The notes under the pieces: generated by a model
Databases searched by the model: none
The model's input: only the letters and a program-made list of their open reading frames with translations
What the model was told of the DNA's origin: nothing
Program-made: the position numbers and the translations under genes
Source: Enterobacter cloacae complex sp. R_G8
GTDB taxonomy: Bacteria; Pseudomonadota; Gammaproteobacteria; Enterobacterales; Enterobacteriaceae
DNA length: 64,000 bases
NCBI RefSeq assembly: GCF_024599795.1
Contig: NZ_CP102246.1
Span: forward strand, 4,888,527-4,952,526
Direction: 5' to 3'
Part shown: positions 36,138 to 47,457 of the stretch, one piece after another
Layout of the letters: every line of letters begins with the position of its first letter
Numbering within the stretch: position 1 is the first letter of the stretch

Positions 36138-36275
36138 CTCAACAGAACTATTCACTACAAAAATCCACACCCGCCACATAAAACCACAAATCCGACCACA
36201 CCAGCCGATTTGCACCAGCACGGTGCTAGCGTTATGGTTACCCACTTTCAAAACAAGCTCGACAGATCACCTGCT

Positions 36276-37532
36276 ATGACGTTTTCACTTTTCGGCGACA
36301 AATTTACCCGCCATTCAGGCATTACCCGCCTGATGGAGGACCTCAACGACGGGCTGCGCACACCGGGCGCGATCATGCTCGGCGGCGGAAACCCGGCTCA
36401 AATCCCGGAGATGAATACCTATTTCCAGACGCTGCTCGCTCAGATGCTGGAAAACGGCAAAGCAACCGATGCGCTTTGCAATTACGACGGCCCACAGGGT
36501 AAAACCGAACTGCTGAAACTCCTCGCCGATATGCTGCGTGAAGAGCTGGGTTGGGATATCGAACCGCAGAATATTGCACTAACAAACGGCAGCCAGAGCG
36601 CGTTTTTCTACTTGTTTAACCTGTTCGCAGGACGTCGCGCCGACGGCACCACCAAAAAAGTGCTGTTCCCGCTGGCCCCGGAGTATATCGGCTACGCCGA
36701 TTCGGGTCTGGAAGAGGATCTGTTCGTCTCCGCGCGCCCGAATATTGAGCTGCTGCCGGAAGGCCAGTTCAAATACCACGTCGATTTTGAACATCTGCAC
36801 ATTGGTGAAGAGACGGGCATGATCTGCGTATCACGTCCCACCAACCCAACGGGCAACGTCATCACCGACGATGAGCTGATGAAGCTGGATGCGCTGGCAA
36901 ATCAGCATGGCATCCCGCTGGTGATCGATAACGCCTATGGCGTGCCGTTCCCGGGTATTATCTTTAGCGAAGCACGTCCGCTGTGGAACCCGAACATCGT
37001 CCTGTGTATGAGCCTTTCCAAGCTCGGCCTGCCGGGCAGCCGCTGCGGGATCATCGTCGCCAATGAAAAAATCATCACCGCCATTACCAACATGAACGGC
37101 ATTATCAGCCTTTCTCCTGGCGGTATTGGCCCGGCGATGATGTGCGAAATGATTAAACGCAACGATCTGCTGCGCCTGTCTAATGACGTGATTAAGCCGT
37201 TCTACTATCAGCGCGTTCAGGAGACGATTGCCATTCTTCGCCGCTATTTACCGGAAGAACGCTGCCTGATCCACAAACCTGAAGGGGCGATTTTCCTGTG
37301 GTTGTGGTTTAAAGATCTGCCGATCACCACCGAGCTGCTTTACCAGCGCCTGAAGAAGCGAGGCGTATTGATGGTGCCGGGTGATTACTTCTTCCCGGGG
37401 CTGGACAAGCCGTGGCCGCATACGCATCAATGTATGCGCATGAACTACGTGCCCGATCCGGAAAAAATCGAAGCCGGGGTAAAAATTCTCGCCGAAGAGA
37501 TTGAGTTCGCCTGGCGCGAAGACGCCCAGTAA
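36276..37532 (+). CDS. avtA: Valine-pyruvate aminotransferase
   Basis: A PLP-dependent fold-type I aminotransferase making valine from 2-ketoisovalerate with alanine as amino donor (transaminase C). It has 418 residues against 417 in E. coli. The Schiff-base lysine is Lys249 in SLSKLGLPGSR, with Asn-Pro in RPTNPTGN and Asp218 in VIDNAYG also present. The start at 36276 matches the family N-terminus MTFSLFGDKF. Its ribosome site is weak, and an ATG at 36234 in frame is the alternative. It is preceded by 600 bases of repeats and structure. Confidence 0.94.
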   Translation: MTFSLFGDKFTRHSGITRLMEDLNDGLRTPGAIMLGGGNPAQIPEMNTYFQTLLAQMLENGKATDALCNYDGPQGKTELLKLLADMLREELGWDIEPQNIALTNGSQSAFFYLFNLFAGRRADGTTKKVLFPLAPEYIGYADSGLEEDLFVSARPNIELLPEGQFKYHVDFEHLHIGEETGMICVSRPTNPTGNVITDDELMKLDALANQHGIPLVIDNAYGVPFPGIIFSEARPLWNPNIVLCMSLSKLGLPGSRCGIIVANEKIITAITNMNGIISLSPGGIGPAMMCEMIKRNDLLRLSNDVIKPFYYQRVQETIAILRRYLPEERCLIHKPEGAIFLWLWFKDLPITTELLYQRLKKRGVLMVPGDYFFPGLDKPWPHTHQCMRMNYVPDPEKIEAGVKILAEEIEFAWREDAQ

Positions 37533-37536
37533 GAAC

Positions 37537-37992
37537 CTACGCCAGATGACGCAACCGTTCGGTGCGTAATCTGGCGGGATCGACACAGCTCAGCGCGTGG
37601 GTCGGACAGGCTTCCACACAGGCCGGTCCCTCCGCGCGATGCGCGCATAAATCGCATTTCAGCGCCTGAAGCGTATTTCCTGCCCACTGCACCTGCATCG
37701 CCCCAAACGGGCACGCCACCATACAGCGTTTACACCCAATACAGCGCGCCTGTTCAACCTGCCAGGCCCCCTCGCCACGGCGAATCGCCTGCGTCGGACA
37801 GACATTCGCGCAAGGGGCATCTTCACACTGATGGCAACCCACCGCCGTGGTGAAAGCGTCCCCTTTGATTACCCGAATGCGGGGCGTAAAGGCGTCTGCT
37901 GAGATGGCGTCCTGATGCGACACGACACACGCCACTTCGCAGGTGCGACAGCCAATGCATTTTGCCGAATCCGCCATGATGAACCGGTTCAT
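37537..37992 (-). CDS. ysaA: YsaA, four-cluster ferredoxin-like electron carrier
   Basis: A 151-residue iron-sulfur protein (E. coli about 157). Four CxxCxxCxxxC-type motifs can be read, starting with Cys12/15/18/22, then CHQCEDAPCANVCP, CIGCKRCMVACP and CDLCAHRAEGPACVEACP, enough for four [4Fe-4S] clusters. It resembles HydN and other electron-transfer subunits. The partner enzyme is not encoded nearby. It lies three bases after yiaJ on the same strand and is convergent with avtA. Confidence 0.9.
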   Translation of the reverse strand: MNRFIMADSAKCIGCRTCEVACVVSHQDAISADAFTPRIRVIKGDAFTTAVGCHQCEDAPCANVCPTQAIRRGEGAWQVEQARCIGCKRCMVACPFGAMQVQWAGNTLQALKCDLCAHRAEGPACVEACPTHALSCVDPARLRTERLRHLA

Positions 37993-37995
37993 CTG

Positions 37996-38814
37996 TTATC
38001 CCTCGCGCACGGTAAAACCCAGCTCTCTGGAGATCGCGTCCGCCGTTTCACGCAGCGGTGTGAGCAGATTTTTTTCGCCAATCTGCTTCATGCGGGAGGT
38101 CGACAGCGAAATTGAGATCGCATACGGCACGCGGCCATGAATATCAAACACCGGCACCGCAATACAGGAGACCCCCAGTTCGTTCTCTTCTTTGTCCATC
38201 GCCATGCTGTGCTCACGGATTTCCGCCAGCTCGTCATACATCGCGCTCAGTTCGGTGATGGTGTTGCGGGTCAGCGGCTGGATCTGATCCTGGTGGCTTT
38301 CCCAGTAGCTCGCCACATAATCCTGGTGACCGAATGCCATGTAGATCTTACCCATTGCCGAGCAGTAAAGCGGCATATGCTGGCCGATATAGGCGCGCGT
38401 GCGCAGCATACCGGTGGTCGGCTCAAGCTTGTAGATCAGGATCGCGTGATCGTCTTCGCGGCTGGAGAAGTTCACCGTCTCGCCGGTGGCGATATTCAGC
38501 GACTCAAGATGCGGAGCAGCCACGTGGATGATGTTCAGCGACGACAGCGCCTTTTGCCCGACGGCGATAAATTTGGTGGTCAGGCGATAGCTGCCCGCCG
38601 CCGGTGCCGGGGTGACGTACCCGCACGACTGCAATCCCTGCAGTAACCGGTGCACGGTGCTTTTATTCAGCCCGGCCAGTTCCGATAAATGGGCCAGAGG
38701 ACAGCCGTTCGGATAGTTACTGAGGATCTCAATCAGCATCAGACCGCGAAACAAGCTCTGGCTACCAGCTGGCCTCTCTTTTTCTTGCGTCATGTCGCTC
38801 TCTTTCATGCTCAT
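37996..38814 (-). CDS. yiaJ: IclR-family repressor YiaJ (PlaR)
   Basis: A 272-residue regulator. The N-terminal winged helix-turn-helix is CPLAHLSELAGLNKSTVHRLLQGLQSCGYV (about 37-66), and the C-terminal IclR effector domain runs from about residue 90 and includes the conserved ENELGVSCIAVPVFD. In E. coli it represses the yiaK-S operon and responds to ascorbate-related or plant-derived compounds. The start at 38814 has AAGGAG seven bases before; longer and shorter starts (38853, 38793) are possible. Divergent from yiaK. Confidence 0.93.
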   Translation of the reverse strand: MSMKESDMTQEKERPAGSQSLFRGLMLIEILSNYPNGCPLAHLSELAGLNKSTVHRLLQGLQSCGYVTPAPAAGSYRLTTKFIAVGQKALSSLNIIHVAAPHLESLNIATGETVNFSSREDDHAILIYKLEPTTGMLRTRAYIGQHMPLYCSAMGKIYMAFGHQDYVASYWESHQDQIQPLTRNTITELSAMYDELAEIREHSMAMDKEENELGVSCIAVPVFDIHGRVPYAISISLSTSRMKQIGEKNLLTPLRETADAISRELGFTVREG

Positions 38815-38855
38815 CCCATGGCTCCTTTTTATCGCGCCCTGATGGTAGCGCAAAG

Positions 38856-38974
38856 TGTGGTTCAGTTCACGATCTCAACAGAAAAAACACAACCAGTTGA
38901 TTTTAATCGATTTTGAAAAACATGAATGTCGTTGATCTGGCAAAATTTGATCGCTATATTTGAAATCAGATTTC
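38856..38974. promoter_or_regulatory. yiaK control region: CRP-like site and 13-bp palindrome
   Basis: TGTGG-N6-TCACG (38856-38871) resembles a CRP site. GAAATC-A-GATTTC (38962-38974) is a perfect palindrome of IclR-operator style, nested in a wider TCGCTA/TAGCGA inverted repeat (38951-38993). It lies 65 bases before yiaK, a likely YiaJ operator. CRP and YiaJ both act on this operon in E. coli. Confidence 0.55.
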
Positions 38975-39039
38975 GCATAGTGAAATTTAGCGATAAAAAA
39001 GCACTCGCACTTGCCCCTACGAAGAACAGGAGAACAGGG

Positions 39040-40516
<1,477 letters not shown>

Positions 40517-40542
40517 TTTTCTGATAAATACAGGAACGCGAA

Positions 40543-41469
40543 ATGACCAACACCGGGTTTATTATTGGTGCGTACCCCTGCGCACCCTCGTTTCACCAGA
40601 AAGGGGAACAAGAAGAACAGGCCTTCTGGCGGGAGCTTTCCGACACGCCTCACATCCGTGGGCTGGAACAACCGTGCCTGGAAAACCTGCATCCGTTTGG
40701 TGATGAATGGCTGTTCCGCCATACGCCTGGAGACTGGCAAATCGTCGTTACGGCCGTGATGGAAACCATGCGTCGCCGTGGTACCAACGGCGCATTTGGG
40801 CTGGCGTCTGCTGACGAAGAACAGCGTAAAGCGTGTGTGGAATATTACCGCCATCTGCAGCAAAAGATTGCTGCGGTTAACGCCCGTTTTCCGGGAAAGG
40901 TGATCGCTCTGGAAATGCAGGCAGCACCGCAGGCGGGCAAAGGTTCTGTCGAACAAGCCACGGAGGCATTCGCGCGCTCCATCCGCGACATCACGCGCTG
41001 GGAGTGGGACTGCGATCTGGTGCTTGAACACTGCGATGCCATGACCGGTCCCGCACCGCGTAAGGGATTTTTACCCTTAGAGCAGGTGCTGGAGGTGATA
41101 AAAGAGACGGATATCAGCGTCTGTATCAACTGGGCGCGCTCAGTCATTGAAGGGCGCAACACCACGCTTCCGCTTGAGCACGTTCAGACCGCCCTTCAGG
41201 CCGGAAAACTGGCCGCGCTGATGTTCTCCGGCACCACCACTCGCGGAGCGTACGGTGAATGGCAGGATCTGCACGCGCCGTTTTCATCGTACTGTGCCGA
41301 CAGTTTGATGACCACTGAACATGCAAAAGCACTCTTTACTGCGGCGAGCGCCGCAACATTGAAATTTTCCGGTATTAAATTACTGGAAATAAATGCTAAT
41401 GCTGATATCAGCCATCGCATCGCTATTTTGCGCGACGGCATTAGCCAAATGAAAAAAGCAACGCAATAA
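40543..41469 (+). CDS. yiaX1: YiaX1, DUF4862-type protein of the ascorbate operon
   Basis: A 308-residue cytoplasmic protein of unknown reaction. Alternating strand/helix segments such as [40 protein letters not shown] and AALMFSGTT suggest a TIM-barrel related to sugar isomerases, and I recall this family as DUF4862. In Klebsiella the operon yiaKLX1X2PQRS supports aerobic ascorbate use; X1 and X2 stand where E. coli has the yiaMNO TRAP transporter. I name it by this position. An AGGAACGCG site precedes the ATG. Confidence 0.78.
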   Translation: MTNTGFIIGAYPCAPSFHQKGEQEEQAFWRELSDTPHIRGLEQPCLENLHPFGDEWLFRHTPGDWQIVVTAVMETMRRRGTNGAFGLASADEEQRKACVEYYRHLQQKIAAVNARFPGKVIALEMQAAPQAGKGSVEQATEAFARSIRDITRWEWDCDLVLEHCDAMTGPAPRKGFLPLEQVLEVIKETDISVCINWARSVIEGRNTTLPLEHVQTALQAGKLAALMFSGTTTRGAYGEWQDLHAPFSSYCADSLMTTEHAKALFTAASAATLKFSGIKLLEINANADISHRIAILRDGISQMKKATQ

Positions 41470-41514
41470 CAATAAAAAAATCTTATTCCGGTTACCTACA
41501 CTGAGATATTAAAT

Positions 41515-42834
41515 ATGAATACGTCTACTCAAGCTCTACATGCGGACATTCCGCGCCAGCGCTGGCTAAGAATTATTCCCCCAATTCTTATCGCCTGCAT
41601 TATTTCTTATATGGACCGTGTGAATATTGCTTTTGCCATGCCCGGTGGTATGGATGAAGAGTTAGGTATTTCTGCCACCATGGCAGGCCTGGCGGGTGGG
41701 ATCTTCTTTATTGGCTATCTGTTTTTGCAGGTGCCTGGCGGCAAGATTGCCGTTCATGGCAGCGGGAAGAAATTTATCGGCTGGTCGCTGGTCGCCTGGG
41801 CGGTGATTTCGGTCCTGACCGGACTCGTCACCAGCCAGTATCAACTGTTGGTGCTGCGTTTCTTACTCGGGGTAGCGGAAGGCGGGATGCTGCCGGTTGT
41901 GCTGACGATGATCAGTAACTGGTTCCCTGACGCCGAACGCGGTCGCGCCAATGCGATTGTAATTATGTTCGTCCCCATTGCCGGGATCATCACCGCCCCC
42001 CTGTCGGGCTGGATTATTACCGCACTCGACTGGCGCTGGCTGTTCATCATTGAAGGGCTGATGTCCATCGTTGTACTGGTGCTGTGGGCCTTCACGGTGT
42101 ACGACCGCCCGCAGGAAGCACGCTGGATTTCTGAAGCGGAAAAAAACTATCTGGTTAAAACCCTGGCCGCAGAACAGCAGGCCATTGCCGGTAAAGCGGT
42201 GAAAAACGCCTCGCTGAGCGCGGTGCTGTCCGACAAAACCATGTGGCAGCTGATTGCCCTGAACTTCTTCTACCAGACCGGCATTTACGGTTACACCCTC
42301 TGGCTACCCACCATTCTCAAAGAGCTCACGCACACCAGCATCGGCCAGGTAGGCGTGCTCGCGATCCTGCCTTATATCGGGGCCATTGCGGGTATGTTCC
42401 TCTTCTCTTCGCTCTCTGACCGTACCGGTAAGCGCAAGCTGTTTGTCTCCCTGCCGCTGATTGGTTTTGCGCTCTGCATGTTCCTCTCCGTGGCGCTGAA
42501 AGAGCATACCTGGCTGGCCTACGCCGCGCTGGTGGGGTGTGGGTTCTTCCTGCAGTCGGCGGCGGGCGTGTTCTGGACCATTCCGGCACGCCTGTTCAGC
42601 GCGGAGATGGCAGGCGGTGCGCGGGGTGTAATTAACGCCCTGGGTAACCTCGGCGGGTTCTGTGGCCCTTATGCGGTCGGCGTGCTGATCACCTTATACA
42701 GCAAAGATGCGGGGGTTTACTGCCTGGCGGTGTCGCTGGCGCTGGCCTCGCTGCTGGCCCTGCTGCTACCGGCGAAGTGCGATGCCGGTGCGGAGCCTAA
42801 TCCTACGGTGAACCCGCATAAGCGTGCGGCCTGA
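41515..42834 (+). CDS. yiaX2: YiaX2, MFS transporter of the ascorbate operon
   Basis: A 439-residue, 12-helix transporter of the ACS branch (motif SYMDRVNIAFA in helix 1, RFLLGVAEGGMLPV in helix 4, NWFPDAERGRA after it). In Klebsiella yiaX2 is the ascorbate/diketogulonate-linked permease of the operon. The substrate here is inferred from position. It is a distant paralogue of the kguT product in the same window. A 40-base tandem repeat separates it from lyxK. Confidence 0.85.
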   Translation: MNTSTQALHADIPRQRWLRIIPPILIACIISYMDRVNIAFAMPGGMDEELGISATMAGLAGGIFFIGYLFLQVPGGKIAVHGSGKKFIGWSLVAWAVISVLTGLVTSQYQLLVLRFLLGVAEGGMLPVVLTMISNWFPDAERGRANAIVIMFVPIAGIITAPLSGWIITALDWRWLFIIEGLMSIVVLVLWAFTVYDRPQEARWISEAEKNYLVKTLAAEQQAIAGKAVKNASLSAVLSDKTMWQLIALNFFYQTGIYGYTLWLPTILKELTHTSIGQVGVLAILPYIGAIAGMFLFSSLSDRTGKRKLFVSLPLIGFALCMFLSVALKEHTWLAYAALVGCGFFLQSAAGVFWTIPARLFSAEMAGGARGVINALGNLGGFCGPYAVGVLITLYSKDAGVYCLAVSLALASLLALLLPAKCDAGAEPNPTVNPHKRAA

Positions 42835-42842
42835 TGCCCTCA

Positions 42843-42922
42843 CCCCAGCCCTCTTCCACAGGGAGAGGGAGCAAGACGAGAACCCCAGCCCTCTCCCACG
42901 GGGAGAGGGAGAAAGACGAGAG
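42843..42922. repeat. Two 40-bp tandem units of the GAGAGGG palindrome (copy 6)
   Basis: The block at 42843-42882 is repeated at 42883-42922 with four differences. Each unit contains CCCCAGCCCTC, then GGGAGAGGGAG and ACGAGA. The second unit ends eight bases before lyxK, and its purine-rich end probably supplies or borders the lyxK ribosome site. Confidence 0.9.
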
Positions 42923-42930
42923 AGTCAAAG

Positions 42931-44436
42931 ATGAGTGAAAAAGAACCCTTCTGGCTGGGTATCGATTGTGGCGGTACTTATCTGAAAGCCGGTTTATACA
43001 CCCGCGAGGGCAAAGAGGTCTGTATTGAACGCCGCACGGTTGCCACGCTCAGCCCGCGAGCAGGCTATGCGGAGCGGGACATGAACCAGCTGTGGCAGCA
43101 GTGTCACACCACCGTCGCTCTTCTGCTCAACAACGCCCGGGTTAGCGGCGAGCAGATCAAAGGTGTGGGCATCTCCGCCCAGGGCAAGGGGCTGTTTCTT
43201 CTCGATAAACAGGATCGTCCCCTGGGCAATGCAATGCTCTCCTCAGACCGTCGGGCACTGGACATCGTGCAGCGCTGGCAGCAGGACGGTATTCCCGAAA
43301 AGCTCTATCCGCGCACGCGACAGACGCTCTGGACCGGGCATCCGGCCTCTCTTCTGCGCTGGGTCAAAGAGAATGAGCCACAGCGCTATCAGCAGATTGG
43401 CTGCGTGATGATGGCGCACGACTACCTGCGCTGGTGCCTCACCGGCGTAAAAGGCTGCGAAGAGAGCAATATCTCTGAATCCAATCTCTACAACATGAAC
43501 ACCGGCCAGTACGATCCGCAGCTCACGCGCTGGCTCGGTATCAGTGAAATCGACAACGCTCTGCCACCTGTTGTCGGTTCAGCAGAAATCTGCGGGGAAA
43601 TCACCGCTCAGGCTGCCGCACTTACCGGTCTCGCGGCGGGAACCCCCGTCGTTGGTGGGCTGTTTGATGTGGTTTCCACCGCGATCTGTGCCGGACTGCA
43701 CGACGAACATACGCTGAACGCCGTGATGGGCACCTGGGCCGTCACCAGCGGGATTGCCAATGCGCTTCGGGACAACGAACCGTATCCCTATGTCTATGGC
43801 CGTTACGTCCACCCGCAGCAGTACATTGTCCACGAAGCCAGCCCCACCTCTTCCGGCAACCTTGAGTGGTTGACCGCCCAGTGGGGCGAGATCTCTTTTT
43901 GCGAGATCAACCACGCCGTGGCCAGCCTGCCGAAAGCCGAAAGCGATCTGTTCTTCCTGCCGTTTCTCTATGGCAGCAACGCCGGGCTGGAGATGACGAG
44001 CGGCTTCTACGGCATGCAGGCGCTGCATACTCGCGCGCATCTTTTGCAGGCAGTTTACGAAGGCGTGGTGTTCAGCCATATGACCCATCTAAACCGCATG
44101 CTCGAACGCTTTACCGACGTACAGGCACTGCGCGTCACCGGCGGCCCGACCCACTCTGACGTATGGATGCAGATGCTGGCGGATGTCAGCGGTCTGGCGA
44201 TTGCGCTCCCGCAGGTGGAAGAGACTGGCTGTTCCGGCGCGGCGCTGGCCGCCCTGGTCGGCACCGGCGTTTATCCCGATTTTTACGCAGCGCAGCGCGC
44301 GCTCAGACACGACATTCGGGTCATTGAACCCGACATGCACGCCCATGCGGCCTATCAGCGCAAGTATCAGCGCTACCAGTTACTGATTTCAGCACTACAG
44401 GGCTATCACGCCCGTGTTAAGGAGCACGACCTATGA
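42931..44436 (+). CDS. lyxK: L-xylulose kinase (YiaP)
   Basis: A 501-residue FGGY kinase (E. coli LyxK 498) that phosphorylates L-xylulose, giving L-xylulose-5-phosphate. Motifs: LGIDCGGTYLKAGLY (phosphate loop, 8-22), AMLSSDRRALD with the presumed catalytic Asp, VGGLFDVVSTAICAG and the C-terminal GGPTHSDVWMQMLADV. The position corresponds to yiaP in the Klebsiella naming. Its ATG follows GAGAGAGTCAAAG. The 3' end overlaps sgbH by four bases (ATGA). Confidence 0.93.
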   Translation: MSEKEPFWLGIDCGGTYLKAGLYTREGKEVCIERRTVATLSPRAGYAERDMNQLWQQCHTTVALLLNNARVSGEQIKGVGISAQGKGLFLLDKQDRPLGNAMLSSDRRALDIVQRWQQDGIPEKLYPRTRQTLWTGHPASLLRWVKENEPQRYQQIGCVMMAHDYLRWCLTGVKGCEESNISESNLYNMNTGQYDPQLTRWLGISEIDNALPPVVGSAEICGEITAQAAALTGLAAGTPVVGGLFDVVSTAICAGLHDEHTLNAVMGTWAVTSGIANALRDNEPYPYVYGRYVHPQQYIVHEASPTSSGNLEWLTAQWGEISFCEINHAVASLPKAESDLFFLPFLYGSNAGLEMTSGFYGMQALHTRAHLLQAVYEGVVFSHMTHLNRMLERFTDVQALRVTGGPTHSDVWMQMLADVSGLAIALPQVEETGCSGAALAALVGTGVYPDFYAAQRALRHDIRVIEPDMHAHAAYQRKYQRYQLLISALQGYHARVKEHDL

Positions 44437-45086
44437 GCCGACCATTACTGCAGCTGGCGCTCGACCACACCTCACTTCAGGCTGCCCAGCGCGATGTCGC
44501 CAGGCTTTCCGATCACGTCGATATTATCGAAGCGGGCACCATTTTATGTCTGACCGAAGGGCTTAACGCCGTGCGTGCGCTACGCGAGCAGTGTCCGGGA
44601 AAAACCCTCGTGGCGGACTGGAAGGTGGCCGACGCCGGAGAAACGCTGGCAGAGCAGGCGTTTGGCGCAGGCGCGAACTGGATGACCATCATCTGCGCCG
44701 CGCCGCTGGCCACGGTTGAAAAAGGCCACGCGGTGGCGCTGCGCTGCGGTGGGGAAATTCAGATGGAGCTGTTTGGCAACTGGACGCTGGACGATGCCCG
44801 CGCCTGGCACCGCATCGGCGTGAAGCAGGCCATCTACCACCGGGGACGCGACGCACAGGCCAGCGGTCAGCAGTGGGGTGAGGCCGATCTCGCCCGAATG
44901 AAAGCGCTCTCCGACATCGGTTTGCAGCTGTCCGTCACCGGCGGCATCACCCCGGCTGACCTGCCGCTGTTTAAGCAGATCAACGTCAAAGCCTTTATCG
45001 CCGGTCGCGCGCTGGCAGGCGCGGCCAATCCACCGCAGGTGGCAGAGGCCTTCCATTCGCAAATCCGCGACATCTGGGGAGCGTAA
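44433..45086 (+). CDS. sgbH: 3-keto-L-gulonate-6-phosphate decarboxylase (YiaQ)
   Basis: A 217-residue TIM barrel of the OMP-decarboxylase superfamily (E. coli SgbH 220), converting 3-keto-L-gulonate-6-P to L-xylulose-5-P plus CO2 with magnesium. Key residues fall at the positions known for the UlaD/SgbH group: Asp11, Glu33, Asp62, Lys64 and Asp67 (ADWKVAD). Overlaps lyxK by four bases and is followed by sgbU two bases later. Confidence 0.96.
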   Translation: MSRPLLQLALDHTSLQAAQRDVARLSDHVDIIEAGTILCLTEGLNAVRALREQCPGKTLVADWKVADAGETLAEQAFGAGANWMTIICAAPLATVEKGHAVALRCGGEIQMELFGNWTLDDARAWHRIGVKQAIYHRGRDAQASGQQWGEADLARMKALSDIGLQLSVTGGITPADLPLFKQINVKAFIAGRALAGAANPPQVAEAFHSQIRDIWGA

Positions 45087-45088
45087 TC

Positions 45089-45949
45089 ATGCGTCAGCAT
45101 CCGTTAGGTATTTACGAAAAAGCGCTGCCGAAATCCCTCACCTGGCCGGAGCGCCTGGTGCTGGCAAAAAGCTGTGGCTTTGATTTCGTTGAAATGTCGG
45201 TAGATGAAACGGACGAACGCCTGTCACGCCTGGCGTGGAGCACCACGCAGCGTGCATCGCTGGTGGAAGCGATGCTGGAGACCGGTGTGTCGATCCCCTC
45301 CATGTGCCTGTCTGCCCACCGCCGCTACCCGTTTGGCAGCCGGGACGAAACCGTCCGCACCCGCGCCCGGGAGATCATGTCCAGCGCCATTAAACTGGCG
45401 CGTGATTTGGGTATTCGCACCATCCAGCTGGCCGGGTATGACGTGTATTACGAAGAGCATGATGAAGGCACCCGGCAACGCTTCGCCGAAGGGCTGGCAT
45501 GGGCAGTCGAGCAGGCCGCCGCCGCGCAGGTGATGGTGGCCGTTGAGATCATGGACACCGCGTTTATGAACTCCATCAGCAAATGGAAAAAGTGGGACGA
45601 GATGCTGGCCTCGCCGTGGTTTAGCGTTTACCCGGATGTCGGCAACCTCAGCGCGTGGGGTAACGATGTGGCCGCCGAACTGACGCTGGGCATTGACCGC
45701 ATCGCGGCAATTCACCTGAAAGATACCCAGCCCGTCACGGCACAAAGCCCAGGACAGTTCCGCGACGTGCCGTTTGGCGAGGGCTGCGTCGATTTCGTTG
45801 GCGTGTTTAACACGCTCAATAAGCTGAACTACCGCGGCGCGTTTCTGATTGAAATGTGGACCGAAAAAGCAAAAGAGCCGGTGCTGGAGATTATCCAGGC
45901 GCGCCGCTGGATTGAAGCCCGTATGCAGGAAGGAGGCATGACATGTTAG
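45089..45949 (+). CDS. sgbU: L-xylulose-5-phosphate 3-epimerase (YiaR)
   Basis: A 286-residue xylose-isomerase-fold epimerase, the same length as E. coli SgbU, interconverting L-xylulose-5-P and L-ribulose-5-P. Barrel motifs: [10 protein letters not shown] (about 31-40), [30 protein letters not shown] with a metal-ligand Glu, [12 protein letters not shown] with Asp, and IAAIHLKDT with His. The end overlaps sgbE by seven bases. Confidence 0.96.
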   Translation: MRQHPLGIYEKALPKSLTWPERLVLAKSCGFDFVEMSVDETDERLSRLAWSTTQRASLVEAMLETGVSIPSMCLSAHRRYPFGSRDETVRTRAREIMSSAIKLARDLGIRTIQLAGYDVYYEEHDEGTRQRFAEGLAWAVEQAAAAQVMVAVEIMDTAFMNSISKWKKWDEMLASPWFSVYPDVGNLSAWGNDVAAELTLGIDRIAAIHLKDTQPVTAQSPGQFRDVPFGEGCVDFVGVFNTLNKLNYRGAFLIEMWTEKAKEPVLEIIQARRWIEARMQEGGMTC

Positions 45950-46638
45950 AACAACTCAAAGCCGAGGTGCTGGCAGCCAACCTGGCACTGCCCGCCCACC
46001 AGCTGGTGACCTTCACCTGGGGTAACGTCAGCGCGGTGGATCGCGACAGCGGTCTGATGGTGATCAAACCGTCCGGCGTGGAGTATGACGTGATGACGGC
46101 GGAGGATATGGTGGTGGTGAATATCGCCACCGGTGAGGTGGTCGAGGGCAGCATGAAACCGTCGTCAGACACGCCTACCCATCTTGCGCTGTACCGTCGC
46201 TACCCGGAGATGGGCGGCATCGTCCATACCCATTCCCGCCATGCCACCATCTGGTCTCAGGCAGGTCAGGATCTGCCTGCATGGGGCACGACGCACGCGG
46301 ACTACTTCTACGGCACGATCCCCTGCACGCGGCTGATGACCACGGCGGAGATCGCAGGAGACTATGAGTATCAGACCGGTGAAGTGATCATCAAAACCTT
46401 TGAAGAGCGCGACATCAGCCCCATGCAGATCCCGGCAGTGCTGGTGCACTCCCACGGACCGTTCGCATGGGGTAAAGATGCCGCCGATGCGGTACACAAC
46501 GCCGTGGTGCTGGAAGAGTGCGCGTACATGGGCCTGTTTTCGCGTCAGCTTGCGCCGCAGCTTCCGGTTATGCAGCAGGAACTGCTCGACAAACATTATC
46601 TGCGCAAGCACGGTGCGCATGCCTATTACGGGCAGTGA
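45943..46638 (+). CDS. sgbE: L-ribulose-5-phosphate 4-epimerase (YiaS)
   Basis: A 231-residue zinc epimerase (E. coli 231) converting L-ribulose-5-P to D-xylulose-5-P, where the operon joins the xylose and pentose phosphate pathways. The zinc ligands and nearby catalytic residues are in place: Asp76, His95 and His97 (VHTHSRH), and His171 (VHSHGPF). Class II aldolase fold. Last gene of the operon; its TGA abuts the stop of the convergent AraC-type gene within a shared TGATCA. Confidence 0.96.
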   Translation: MLEQLKAEVLAANLALPAHQLVTFTWGNVSAVDRDSGLMVIKPSGVEYDVMTAEDMVVVNIATGEVVEGSMKPSSDTPTHLALYRRYPEMGGIVHTHSRHATIWSQAGQDLPAWGTTHADYFYGTIPCTRLMTTAEIAGDYEYQTGEVIIKTFEERDISPMQIPAVLVHSHGPFAWGKDAADAVHNAVVLEECAYMGLFSRQLAPQLPVMQQELLDKHYLRKHGAHAYYGQ

Positions 46639-47457
46639 TCAACCGGAATTAATGTGTTCCTTACAGTACCGCCGTTTCCAGACGGCGGGCGTTAACCCGG
46701 TATGCTTCGAAAATATCTGCCGGAAATACCCCACGTCGTTAAAACCGCAGCGGGCGGCCACTTCCGTTAATGACGCTGAGTCATTCAGCAGCATTTTTTC
46801 TGCCGCCCTGACGCGCTGGCGATGGATCGCCTCCGTCAGGGTTAAATGAAATGTCCGACGAAACACGCGCCCGAGGTAATCGGCATTACAGTGCAGCGAT
46901 TTTGCCAGCAACGAGGTGGAGAGCGGTAAATGAAACTGCGTGCGAATAAGCTGTTTTGCCTTCCAGGCCAGTGCTGCACCGGCCTCATCGGCGCGGTCTT
47001 CATACCCCGCTGAGAGAGCTATCTGCTGCAAAATCAGCAGTAAAAGCATTTCCAGCGCCATGCTGCGCTGTAATTTTTCCTGCTCACTGAGGAACTGGCG
47101 AAAAAGCGCAATCACCGACGGGACATCCCTTACACAGCAATGCTGCTCAATGGCCAGCGGAGAGGCATCCGGCAAAGCGGAAGACTCAGGCTTCACCTCA
47201 AAATGCAGCCAGTAAAATCGCAGATCGGCCGGAAAATCTTCTGTACCCACATGCCGCCGCTTCGGCCAGAGCAATAAACTCTCCCCCGCCTTCACCTCAA
47301 AAAGACGGTTCTCCTCCCGGATCGTTAATGTCCCTTTTTCGACAAAAATAATCTCCCACGACGTTAATTTACGCGCCGGGTGGCGACCCACGCCCCGCGA
47401 AATAAACAACCCGCCATTTTGCACCTTAATCGGAAGCGCTATGGATAATTCGAGCAT
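46639..47457 (-). CDS. AraC-family regulator of the GPH/GH127 module
   Basis: A 272-residue regulator with an N-terminal cupin-like sugar-sensing half (ISRGVGRHPARKLTSWEIIFV, GESLLLWPKRRHVG) and a C-terminal double helix-turn-helix (LSTSLLAKSLHCNADYLGRVF, LTEVAARCGFNDVGYFRQIF). It is divergent from the transporter/glycosidase pair with 224 bases between, so it most likely activates them in response to the imported oligosaccharide or arabinose. Target and ligand are inferred. Confidence 0.85.
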   Translation of the reverse strand: MLELSIALPIKVQNGGLFISRGVGRHPARKLTSWEIIFVEKGTLTIREENRLFEVKAGESLLLWPKRRHVGTEDFPADLRFYWLHFEVKPESSALPDASPLAIEQHCCVRDVPSVIALFRQFLSEQEKLQRSMALEMLLLLILQQIALSAGYEDRADEAGAALAWKAKQLIRTQFHLPLSTSLLAKSLHCNADYLGRVFRRTFHLTLTEAIHRQRVRAAEKMLLNDSASLTEVAARCGFNDVGYFRQIFSKHTGLTPAVWKRRYCKEHINSG

